Origin: Adiantum capillus-veneris
Taxonomy: Eukaryota > Streptophyta > Polypodiopsida > Polypodiales > Pteridaceae
Assembly: GCA_014529385.2 (NCBI GenBank)
Contig: CM043971.1
Coordinates: 59,262,209 to 59,326,208, forward strand
Reading direction: 5' to 3'
DNA: 64,000 nt
Below the pieces are notes generated by a model, which was given only the letters and a program-made list of their open reading frames with translations, made no database searches and had not been told where the DNA came from. Numbering within the stretch: position 1 is the stretch's first letter; each line of letters opens with the position of its first letter. Both the position numbers and the translations under genes were made by a program. Of this stretch, positions 20,513 through 30,775 are shown piece after piece.

Positions 20513-21132
20513 GTGAGAGAGAAGGCTGTTTCTATGGTTTTTGAAAAATCAATAAATCCAAATGATCCAGAATCTCCTTTGCCACCAAAGAAAAGTAGAG
20601 CCACCAAAGGTTTGGATGCAAAGAAAATGGATCAGAAGAAGAAAAGTCGTGCAAAGAAGATCCATACAAAGAAAAACGATCACAAGAAGAGTCCTGCCAA
20701 GGGGAAGAGTCCCACCAAGAAGAAGATCCCTGCCAATGGGAAGAGTCCCACCAAGAAGAAGATCCCTGCCAAGGGTAGAGCCCTGCAAAAAAAAGAGCAG
20801 ATACAAAGGGCCATCCATTCCACTCACCATTGAATTCAAGGTTCAAAAGCATCGTACACTTAAGAACAGTAAGGGGGAGGCACCTAGCTCACCTTTCAAG
20901 CTACCATTCATGTTGCCAAAGAAGGTTGCCAAGTCACCCAAGCCAGCCAGTCCTTAGGAGCCCAAAGCACCAACCCCTGCCAAGCCCTGAGGGGCCCAAA
21001 GCACCAACCCCTGTCAAGTCACCACCACAACCCACTCCTGAACTTTCACCCCCTTCTGAACACAAAAGGAAAAGGGTCTCTGAGGATGTAGAATCCTCTC
21101 AGGCAAAAACAAAAGTGGACTTTCATGATTGA
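20513..21132 (+). pseudogene. Lys/Pro-rich basic tail (linker-histone-like)
   Basis: An open frame from 20513 encodes PKKSRATKG, repeated KSPTKKKIPA(N/K)G units (about 20690-20780) and further Lys-rich sequence up to a stop at 20831-20833. An overlapping frame continues with IEFKVQKHRTLKNSKGEAP, PFKLPFMLPKKVAKSPKP and Pro-rich sequence, ending by 21132 after further stops, so one frameshift is likely. S/T-P-x-K repeats resemble the C-terminal tails of linker histones or DNA-compacting proteins. It follows the Ulp1 region and the MITE, and I interpret it as the C-terminus of the same gene. This is composition-based and therefore weak. A TA dinucleotide run (21180-21206) follows. Confidence 0.45.
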
Positions 21133-21179
21133 TTACTCCACAAAATCTATGTACACTTTTGTTCATTTTGTCCATATGA

Positions 21180-21206
21180 ATATATATATATATATATATA
21201 TATATA
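21180..21206. repeat. (TA)n microsatellite
   Basis: An uninterrupted TA run between the fusion gene and gene C. Confidence 0.9.
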
Positions 21207-21353
21207 CCCTTTGGTGATTCATAATTTTGTACTTCAAATAATTAATACCAACTATCGATTCTTAAATGTGTATCATGATGTCATGTAAGTTTAAAACAAC
21301 ATAAGTAATGTTCGCAATAAGGTAGAGAAAAGATAAATATATTTGCAAAATGA

Positions 21354-22620
21354 TTACAATATTGAACTTGTTTTTTCAAGTCCTTGCAAGTGGCTCAAAT
21401 ACACTCTTTTTGGGGAAAGGCATTTGATGCAAGAGGTTGAATTCTCCATCCTTGTGCTCACCACAATTTCATCCACTTTGAATCTATACTCGGGAGATGT
21501 TTCATCAAGAAACTCAAGAGATTCTCTAACATCATTTAGTCTCCAATTTGTTGTTACTATCAAGCTTCTATACTCGGTGTGTGGATGGACTATGACCTTT
21601 AGTTCAAACTCTGGACAATTTTCCTCAGAGTCGAGAGGAACCCAACTACCTAATTTGCTTCTCCATCTCCTATAGTCGTAGCCTAGAACTAATTATTGAC
21701 GACATAGTTGATATGAGATAGACATAGAATTTGGGCTTACTCTACAACTAATATTGTCACCAATATGGAAAGTTTCTTTGGTGCTCCATCCGTCTCCAAG
21801 AACATTATCCAGTTCAATCATAGAAAGTCTTCTATTAAGCCACATCATCTTTGTCCTCTGCAAGTCCATTGTTTTGAAACATGCCACAAAGACATGTATA
21901 GGCAAGAACCATTGAACTTTAATCCTTCTTGATATCCTGCCCGGAGACATAATTTTAAGGATGTCTTCTTTGATCTTGGATTTGAATCTTGATGTAGTAC
22001 ATGCATAAGGAGCTTCCCAGTCAAGTGAAATTATGGTGGGAACGGGTAACTGATGTAGTTCTCCATATGCACCTTCTCGTGATGGAAATTTGTATTCTGC
22101 AAAATAGACAATAAAATCCATTGTTTTGTAAAAGGAAGGTGGCTTGCCAGCATACATAGCATCTGCAATCCCTTTATGCATTGCTTTGAACGTCCCACTT
22201 AGACTCTCCGTAGGCTGCCATTCCACAGCTGTGTTGAAGGAAATGGAATCAAAAAATGAGAAGAACAATGGGATAATGAAAAATTCACTATATCAAATAG
22301 TTCTTTTTGTACTTACAGTAAGAATGCAGTGTGGGATGTTCTTCCCAGTCTAACACCATATCCTTGGCCATGTACACATGTTGAACCTTAGCTAACCATC
22401 CATTGTCGGTCACTTTGAAATCAAGAACATGACCTTTCCAATGGTTTTTTACTTTATTGCGTTTAGTTTTCTTCACTCTGTGTACACCTTTGCATGAAGG
22501 AAGCATTGTTACCTAGTCATTCACACGAAAAGATATGGGCTTCCAAAGACCATCCTCTCTAACGTTATGAAAGTCACAAGAAGTTATGCTATGTGAAGGG
22601 TGACGTGCAAAAGACACCAT
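21354..22620 (-). pseudogene. Gene C, unknown two-exon gene at the right end of copy II
   Basis: Starts at ATG 22620 (MVSFARHPSHS). Exon 1 (22620-22318) contains an in-frame TAG at 22513-22515. The intron is 22229-22317 (GTAAGT donor, AACACAG acceptor). Exon 2 (22228-21354) encodes VEWQPTESLSGTFKAMHKG, DWEAPYACTTSRFKSKIK and RIKVQWFLPIHVFVACF, has a TAA at 21693-21695, and stays open in the same frame to 21354 (YDYRRWRSKLGSWVPLDSE, ESLEFLDETSPEYRF). The protein would be about 380 residues, soluble and mixed-charge, with no transmembrane segment and no domain I recognise. It lies inside the right TIR with about 400 bp to the end, mirroring gene A at the left end. It may be a DNA-binding or accessory transposition protein, but that is a guess from position only. 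Confidence 0.55.
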
Positions 22621-23026
22621 GGAAACTCAGAGATTAGAGAAGAAGAAAGAAAGTATAGATGGAAAGACTTAAACCTCTCACAAACTAGAGAGAGCGAAAA
22701 AGTTATACGTTTGAAAAAAGTAGGTGATTTGTCATTAATGCCCTTGTTTTGAGAGCCTTTTGACATATATTTCGTATCTTTTGACAACGCTTTTGTGAAA
22801 TATAAAATAGAATAAAAGACGATACTTCATTACTTTGAGCCGCAAATTTAATGAGCTCTCGCCGCAAGCACCCAAATATAGCAGTTTCAACCTTATGATC
22901 AAGACATTTAGCGGTTCTCCGTCAAAATAGGACCACCAAAACCCACAATAGAGGAGACAAGAGTGTCATATTTTTGTATACGTGTCAAATAACTATTGGA
23001 CTATTCCTTAATCCTTAGATTAACAA

Positions 23027-23059
23027 ACAGCCCTTTTTGAGTTGTTTTTGGCCCTAATG
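23027..23059 (-). repeat. Right terminal inverted repeat of copy II
   Basis: Ends ...TTGGCCCTAATG. Its reverse complement matches 8762-8794 with two mismatches. Confidence 0.85.
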
Positions 23060-23103
23060 CTTTTACTAGGTAGATCCCTGGGGAGTGTATCATTGTAACG
23101 CGT

Positions 23104-24853
23104 TGTAATAAAATCTAATATCTAGCTCACCCAAATGATTTTCTCATATTAAATTGATCATTTAATGTGGTAGAATAAACAGGAACAAGAGTTAGAATAT
23201 AGACATCAGCTTATGGATCTATCTCAACACGGGGCCAAATTCAATGGATCCAAATGCGAGATGGTCTATCAAAGAGCAATGCTAGCTAGTGGATCTTGAA
23301 ATACCTTAGGGTTAGCTTCATTCAATACCTCCAAAGGTTAGAGTTAAGAGTCCTTGAACCGAGGACCTTAGGCAAGCTAGGGATGTTATGCTTGAGGTGG
23401 GAACCCGGCCCAAGCCTGAGGTGCTTTTCATGCTTGCTGACTAAGGTGCTTGAGGTGCTTCATGAGTAAAGTGCTTGAGGGGCTTAAGGCGCTCCACAAG
23501 TCAACAAGGATCCCTACATATGGGGGGGTGATCCCTACAAGTAGGGACATGAGAGAGAACACACACACCCTCACTCAAGGAACGCCTAGTCTAAAGAGGC
23601 AACAAGGACACATGTCAAGCTCCTCTCCATGTTGTTCTCATCCCGGGGCATCCAATAGGACTTATGTAAGATAGCACATGCGAACAAAATAATAGATTTA
23701 TAATTAAGTACATTTATTAAAAAAATTTACTTACATAAAGAGTTTTTAATTGAGAAAGTGAACATTTTCATAGATAAGGGCTAGTGTTTTTACCAAAATG
23801 AATACATAAGGGGTACATATAATACTTGAAAATATACAGGTAAGGAATTATTAAATTACCACTTGTTTGCACATGATATTTCAATTTTTATATAGTGGAC
23901 TCCCCGAGGCCCCCATAAGGTGCCTAAAGCCTATTGGTTGGCTTCTAAAGGGGCCCAATAAGCTTTTAGCTAATAAAATTAATTGTTTAAGCATTTATCA
24001 AGCCCTCTCTCTCAAAGGGATAAGCAAGACACTTGTTCTAATGCTAGCATTGTTGCTTGATATGACTAAAGCATGTGATTGGCTAGCTTGTAGGGGTCCA
24101 ATCAATTTCATTCTTGAGCTATAAGGAGGGGTCGACCAAGGAAATTTGGGGGTGTGTTTGGGGGTATATTCTCTCTCACACATACACTCACATGTGCTCA
24201 TTCTCACTTGGTGAAAGTGCAAGGACTTCATCTCCTTCTCCAAGCTTGTTGCGAAGTTGAGAGCCTACACCAACACTCTTGGCTATGGAAATCCAACCAA
24301 GATCCATGCTTCAATGCTTAAGCTTGTCATCTTCATCATCATTATTATTATGCTATTATGCTATGCTATGCAACAAGAGTGATGATAAGAAAGGAACTAT
24401 TTCTTTCTCGGAATAATGTTTCTTCTTCCTCTCTCTCCACCTTCAAAGGTGTTTGAGGTCTTGGAACTGAGGCTGGGGACAAGTTAATTCTTTCATTTAG
24501 CTAAGTGGGAATAATTGTGGTGCATGAAGCTCTCTATCTTCATTGCACCATCAATGTCTTAAGGAACACAAAGCTTGTATTGTATCAAGTCTCTCTTTAT
24601 GGGAGAAATTATATTACAAAAGCCTTTTGGAGGGAAGACCAACTCCACATAAATCTGGTCCTCAATTGTTGTCAAGTTCTCTAATTCTCTCTCTTACAAA
24701 GTATTGTTCATGCCAAATTAATTAAGTATAATGGTTATGTTGCTATCGCTAATTTTTTTCACCCTCTATCTTCTCAAACTAGTCTCATAAAAATGCTCAC
24801 TATAGTTCTCTTAATTTTGCTATTATCAATGTTCATAGGCCATTTCCATTACA
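23104..24853 (+). repeat. 5' LTR of the chromovirus-like gypsy element
   Basis: Starts TGTAATAAAATCTAATATC and ends ACA just before the primer site. It contains a short CTTGAGGTGCTT minisatellite (23420-23495), which is expanded in the 3' LTR. Confidence 0.8.
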
Positions 24854-24854
24854 T

Positions 24855-24866
24855 TGGTATCAGAGC
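24855..24866 (+). promoter_or_regulatory. Primer-binding site, tRNA-iMet type
   Basis: TGGTATCAGAGC, the standard complement of the plant initiator tRNA-Met 3' end, one base after the LTR. Confidence 0.85.
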
Positions 24867-25259
24867 TATTGGTTTCTCCTTCGTGCTTAAGAAGAGAGGT
24901 CCTTAAGTTGTCCATCAAAGGTTGGACATGTTCATTGCGATAGGGTAAGTGGGACAGGGATCTATTATCTTGGTTGAAAAGGACTTAGCTCGAGGTACGT
25001 CATTGGGAACTATAGTATTAATAATGGAGTCTCTTGGGGCTTGCCTTTGGCTTAACCACTATTGAGCTACTAGCAAGCTCAACAGGAACCATGATCAATC
25101 GGGCAATGCTAGACCTTCTCCACTATTCTTTGCAATCAACAGTCTCTAAAACACGGGTGTGGCTACTTGAGAGCTAATTTTCAAAGGTAAAGAAGAGTAG
25201 AAACTAAGGTTTTTGAGGGTACTAAAGCACAAAATAGCATACACATAAGTTTAATTAGC

Positions 25260-26782
25260 ATGGTTGACAATAATCAAGACAGTATAATGAATATTGACAT
25301 CTTTGATTTTTCACATGAAGGTCCTACTGATGACGCCCTAATGTTTGTGAACTATCTTGTTACTAGGTTGCAACAAGCTATGGGTAGCCCTACCTTGCAA
25401 GCCAAAGTTACTCAACAACTTTGTGCTTATGGGATTTCCCTTCTTCTGCAAGAAGAGAGAGATCTTAGGAAGCCTCTTGTTGAGACTTCCAAAAGAAGAC
25501 TCTCTCCGATAAGAGAAGAGGAGAAATCCAATGAGCGAGAAAGAAGTGAGTCTTTGAATTCCTCTGAAGATGTGGCTCCATGAAGACGATGGTCTCGATG
25601 ATCCCTAACTCCTCCCAAGAGGAAAAGATCATCCTATAATCCTTATCCTCATCAATCCGAAAGGGAAGAGAAGAAACAAAGGAAGAAAAATGCAAGAAAG
25701 AGGTCACCCTCTTCTCCTTGATCTTCACCTTTCTCCTCTTCCGGCAAAGCAGCGGCGGTTATTCTCCTACAGAATACAAGAGGAGAGGACATCGCAAATC
25801 CTACCCTTCTTGGAAAAGATCCCAGAAGCTTAAGAAGTTCAAAGAGGGAGTAAAGAGTATCTCTTTTCTCACCTATGATGGCACCTTTGGTGCTACCAAG
25901 TTTTAGCCTTTATCCAACAATTTGATGTGGCCTTTGAGGGCTTCACATAGTCCTCCAAGCTACACCATGTATCTATGCACTTCCAGAAATATGCTCATCA
26001 ATGGTGGGCTAGCCTTCGTGTCAAGGAAGAAGCCCCAAAGACATGGAAAACTCTATGAGTTTCCATCATGAAGCAATTCCTTGCAAGCGATGCAAAGGAC
26101 AAAGCTCATGGGGTTCACCATTCAATACCCCCCTATATAGCCTACGTTTTTGGGGTATTAGAAAAACCCCTTTTTTAACATGATTACATAGTACCCCCCG
26201 AGGGACAAAGTGCTTATCGAATGGCAAAGTTTGAAGTTTCTCTCCAAAAATTCTATCCATAAATGTGTTGATAAGTTTTGGGATTTACATCTCAAGGCTA
26301 CTGTCTTTCAAAAGATAGCCTTTACCGAGCAAATGCAACAATTTTGTGCGGGATTACCTAAATAAATGGCCGAGTATGTCAACTCGCGACGGCCTACTAC
26401 TATCACCAAAGTAATCCAACACACTACGGGTTCTTCGCACATCAATTTCCAACAAGGGCTAAAGGGAATGCCAAGCCCATGGAAAAACAAAGACAAAAAT
26501 GAATCAAGAGGGAAGAACAATGTCCAAAACTCTTCCCAAGGCAATTCCAACAACAATAATTGGTCCAAGGAGAAGGGAGTCTACAAAAGTAAAAATAAAC
26601 TCTCTCCTCAAGAGCTAGAAGTTTTCGTAAAGGACCACAAATGCTTCAAGTGTGAGGAGAAAGGACATGGATACCATTATTTCCCCCAAGAAAATACCCG
26701 CAATGAGACCCCTAGAGCTTTCGTGGTTGAAGCTCCAAAAGAGGATACTCATTGCAAAGGATCACCTCTCTCCAATGCTTGA
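25260..26782 (+). pseudogene. Gag of the chromovirus-like element
   Basis: Begins MVDNNQDSIMNIDIFDF at 25260. Fragments in several frames follow: a Ser/Arg-rich segment (25480-25760), a retrotransposon gag region around 25950-26360 (HQWWASLRVKEEAPKTWKTL-like) and a final frame 26366-26782. That last frame has a zinc knuckle CFKCEEKGHGYHYF in which the last Cys of CCHC is replaced by Phe. Multiple frameshifts and stops make it nonfunctional. Confidence 0.7.
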
Positions 26783-29060
26783 AGAAATGTAAGGGAGCAT
26801 GTTGCCTCCATCCTGTTTGACCATGGCTCTACTCACAATTTGATATCAACGTAGTTGGCCACCAATTAGTTAGGCATTCAAGTTCATGAGATGGGAGATG
26901 TTGTTGTAGCCGATGGAGCCTTCAAGGGGCAAGAAGCCGCAATTACTCCCTTGATTGGGGAATTGAGGCTTCATGTCCAAGGCTATGTTGATAAAGAAGA
27001 TTTCTTCATCTCTCCTCTCAAACATGAAGATGTCATCCTAGCTAGGGGCACCATGGTTTGACCGTATGGCTGTTAATGTAAAGTTCCATGAAAGAAGGTT
27101 GGATTTCAAGTACAGGAAAAAGAACATGTACATAGATGCTAGTGAGCCTGGTTGTACCATACCCCTTGTAAATTCTCTTTCTTTTTACAAATCAATGAAA
27201 AGCTCAGTTTTTGCGTACATAATTTTTGTGAAACAATCCATAAAAGGTACTAATGTTTTACCAAATGTAAATGGTAGGGATCAAGAAGAGTTAGACTTGT
27301 CTAATTTTTCTAAATAGGTTCCAAAATGTGTTTATCGATGATATCCCTATGGAGTTACCTCCAAAACGAGGAGATGATGACCTTTCCCATGCTCTGGCAA
27401 GAGGATATCATGAGGCAAGTACAAGAATTGGTAGACAAAGGGATGGTGAGGCCTAACTCCTCTCTATTTTATTCTGCAGTATTTTTAGTGCAAAAGAAAG
27501 ATGGTACATATGAATGTGTGTGGACTGTCGAGCACTAAATCATATCACTATCCAAAATAGATTTCCCATACCACGGGTAGAAGATCTATTTGATAAGCTA
27601 CAAGGCTCTACCTACTTCATTAGGATTGACCTTAAAAGTGGCTATCATCAAATAAGGATAGTGAATGAAGATATCTCAAAGACCGCATTTTGTACAACGT
27701 TTGGTCTTTATGAACATCTAGTCTTGCCTTTTGGTTTGACAAATTCTCCAGCCACATTCAACCGTCTAATGGAGAAAATCTTTAGACCCTACCACAAGTT
27801 CACTAGAGTGTTGTTTGATGACATTATCATCTACTCCAAATATTTGGAGGAGCATAAGAAACGTTTTTCAAGCTATAGGAAGAATAAACTTTTCATTAAC
27901 CAAAAGAAGAGTGAAGTTTTTCTCCAAGAGATTCAATACCTAGGTCATATTATCTCTCAAGATGGTATCCATATGGATCCATCAAATTTGGAGGTAATAA
28001 AAGCCTCACCTAATCTAAGGAATCTAAAAGAGCTACAAAGCTTTATTGGTGTGCGTACATACTATAGACGCTTCATAGAAAAATTCTCTCAAATAGCAAA
28101 ACCATTACATGACTTAACAAAGGAGAATGTTAAGTACTCATGGACTGCTAAAGAGGAAAATGCTTTTAACAAGCCCAAAGAGAAGCTTACCTCCCAACCA
28201 ATGATTATGCTTCTAGATCTCTCAAAGCCATTTGAGGTCCAATGTGATACTTGTGGTGATTGCCTTGGAGTAGTCTTGCTTCAAGAAGGGCATGCCATAG
28301 CATATGAGAGACAAAGGCTCAATACCGATGAACGGGTCTTTGGCATATATTGAAAAGATATTTTAGTTGTTCTACATGCCCTAGACACATGGAAGCACTA
28401 TCTATTGGGGACACCATTTCTTTTGCAAATGGACCACCAAAGTCTCAAGTACTTCATGACACAAACGAAGCTTTTTGACAAGCATATGAGGTGGGAAAAT
28501 TTTCTTTCACAATTTAAATTTCATATTGCTCACATTGTTGATGAGAATAATCAAGTAGCCGATGCATTGTCACGATGATCGAGGGTTAATGCGGTGTCTA
28601 TGGCATCTCACAATGATCTATCTTCCATGATAGATAAGTACGCTACCGACACTGATTCTAAGGACATAATGGCTGCCAAAAGTATTATGCTAAACTAGCA
28701 GAAAGCCTACTATGGTCCTTTTCAAATCTTGAAGCCAATCAATGGCATGGCTTATCCACTCAAGTTGACCAACCATTGGCTCATACACAATGCTTTTCAT
28801 GTGAGCCTACTCAAGCCTTACAAAGGAGAGCCACCAACAAACCCAATTATTGAAGAACCCCCAGAAATCGAAGACCAAGAAGGGGTGCTACAACCCAAAG
28901 TTATCCTTCGGCATGAGGACAAGGTACTACAACATGGTAAGATTATCTGATGATATCTTATTAAGTTAAGAAATTATCCTTTTGAAGGTGCTAGATGGAT
29001 GCAAGGAATACAGCTTAAGGATAGTATGAACCTTGTCAATGCTTACAATGCTACATTAGA
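26783..29060 (+). pseudogene. Pol of the chromovirus-like element, integrase core missing
   Basis: Protease remnant with FDHGSTHNLIS (about 26815; the usual Ser after Asp is His). Reverse transcriptase at 27326-28353 in two overlapping frames, with NRFPIPRVEDLFDKL, DLKSGYHQIRI, FGLTNSPATFNRLM and the catalytic box LFDDIIIYS. RNase H to about 28578 (HMRWENFLSQFKF, NQVADALSR, then a stop). The sequence then jumps at about 28700 to QKAYYGPFQILKPING, the post-integrase/chromodomain region (VSLLKPYKGEPP, ending YPFEGARWMQ near 29000). The whole HHCC and D,D,E integrase core is absent. There are also frameshifts near 27300, 27520 and 28353. Confidence 0.8.
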
Positions 29061-29434
29061 GTAAGCAAATGTAAATGTTTCTTTTAAAGTATCATTTTTT
29101 TTGTGTTATAAGACTAATTCTCTTTTATTGTGCACAAATTTAAGTAGTATGCATGCTTAGAATCATGTTCATGTTAATAATGTCTCTCAAACACCAAGTA
29201 GAAATTGTCACTCTACTTTGGAACTATGATATGGACTAAAGAGTAGACATGCATGTGGCAGCTAAGTCCCCAAAGCCCCAAATGGATTATTCATCCATCT
29301 TGGAATGATGTCGTCGGGTAAAAAGGGATCCTCTACCCCGCTAAGAAACATAGACTAATGACTAAGGCTTTATCTCCTCTACCTCATAGTCGAGGACGAC
29401 TATGATTTCAACGAAGATTTCAAGAGAGAGGTAA

Positions 29435-30775
29435 TGTCATAAAATCTAATATCTAACTAACCCAAATGATTTTCTCATATTAAACTGACCATTTAATGTA
29501 GGAATAAAAGGGAACAAGGGCTAGAATATAGACATGTGCTTATGGATCTATCTCTACACGGGGCCAAAGTCAATGGGTCCAAATGTGAGATGGTCTATCA
29601 AAGAGCAATGCTAGCTAATGGAGCTTGAAAGACCTTAGTACTTAGACCTAGGACCTTAGGCAAGGTAGGTTTGTGGTTGAGGTGGGAGCGCGGCTCAAGC
29701 TTGAGGTGCTTGTCTTGCTTGCTGACTAAGCTGCTTGACGTGCTTGTCGTGCTTGCTGACTAAGCTGTTTGAGGTGCTTGTCGTGCTTGCTGACTAAGGT
29801 TCTTGAGGTGCTTCATGACTAAGGTGCTTGAGGGGCTTAAGGTGCTTCAAAAGTCAACAAGGATCCTGACATGTGGGGGGGCGAGAGCCGAGGGCGAGCC
29901 CTACAAGTAGTGGCATGAGAGAGAACACACACACCCTCAATCAAGGTAAGCCTAGTCTAAGAAGGCAACAAGGACACATGTCAAGCTCCTCTCCATGTTG
30001 CCCTCATAAGGTGCCTAAAGCCTATTGGTTGGCCCTAAAGGGGTCCAATAATCTTTTAGCTAATTATATTAATTGTTTTAGTATTTATCAAATCCTCTCT
30101 CTCAAAGGGGTAAGAAGGACACTTGTCCTAGTGCTAGCATTGTTGCTTGATATGACTAAAGCATGTTCACTAGGCTTATAGGGGTCCAATCAATTTCATT
30201 CTTGAGCTAAAAGGAGGGGTCAACCAAGGCAATTTTTGGGTGTGCTTGGGGGCATACTCTCTCACACACACACTCACATGTACTCATTCTCACTTGGTGA
30301 AAGTGCAAGGACTCCATCTCCTTCTCCAAGCTTGTTGTGAAGTTGAGAGCCTACACCAACACTCCTGGCTATGGAATGCAAATCCAACCAAGAGCCACAA
30401 TTCAATGCTTAAGCTTGTCATCTTCTTTATCATCATTATTATGATCTTATGCTATGCTATGCAACAAGAGTGACGATAAGTGAGGAACTATTTCTTTCTT
30501 GTAAGAATGTTTCTTCTTCCTCTTCCCTATTTTCATTCCCCGCTAGCTCTCTCCACGTTTGAAGGTGTTTGAGGTCTTGGGAATGCAGCTGGGGACAAGT
30601 TAATTCTTTCATTTAGCTAAGTTACGGGCATAATTGTGGTGCATGAAGCTCTCTATTTTCATTGCACCATCAAGGTCTTAAAGAACACAAATCTTGTATT
30701 GTATCAAGTCTCTCTTCATGGGAGAAATTATAATACAAAAGCCTTTTGGAGGGGGGACCGACTCCCATAAATCCG
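29435..30775 (+). repeat. 3' LTR of the chromovirus-like element, truncated
   Basis: Starts TGTCATAAAATCTAATATC. It has about three units of a 35-36-bp minisatellite (CTTGAGGTGCTTGTCGTGCTTGCTGACTAAG type, 29695-29850) against about one in the 5' LTR. Similarity ends near 30775. Confidence 0.8.

Larger units (their letters stand above)
8762..23059 (+). mobile_element. Unfamiliar multi-gene DNA transposon, copy II, with both TIRs
   Basis: Bounded by inverted repeats 8762-8794 and 23027-23059 (33 bp, two mismatches; both begin CATTAGGGCCAAAAAC). The gene order is A (plus), B (minus), divergent promoter region, H3-like/Ulp1 fusion gene (plus), C (minus). Without the copia element (14694-18527) and the MITE (20065-20471), the unit is roughly 10 kb. 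No exact target duplication is evident: the flanks read ...TTTTAGCC on the left and CTTTTACT... on the right. That all these genes belong to one element is an inference from the TIRs, the tight packing and the A/B arrangement shared with copy I. Genes A, B and C and the fusion gene are all decayed. Confidence 0.65.
23104..30775 (+). mobile_element. Ty3/gypsy element with chromodomain remnant, decayed
   Basis: The 5' LTR (23104-24853) is followed by a primer site TGGTATCAGAGC (24855-24866, tRNA-iMet type). After gag and pol remnants comes a purine tract (AAGAGAGAGG) and a 3' LTR starting at 29435. The 3' LTR loses similarity at about 30775, roughly 200 bp before its expected end, where the neighbouring minus-strand gypsy remnant begins. 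No target duplication can therefore be verified. The C-terminal FEGARWMQ-type chromodomain end suggests a chromovirus. Confidence 0.8.
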
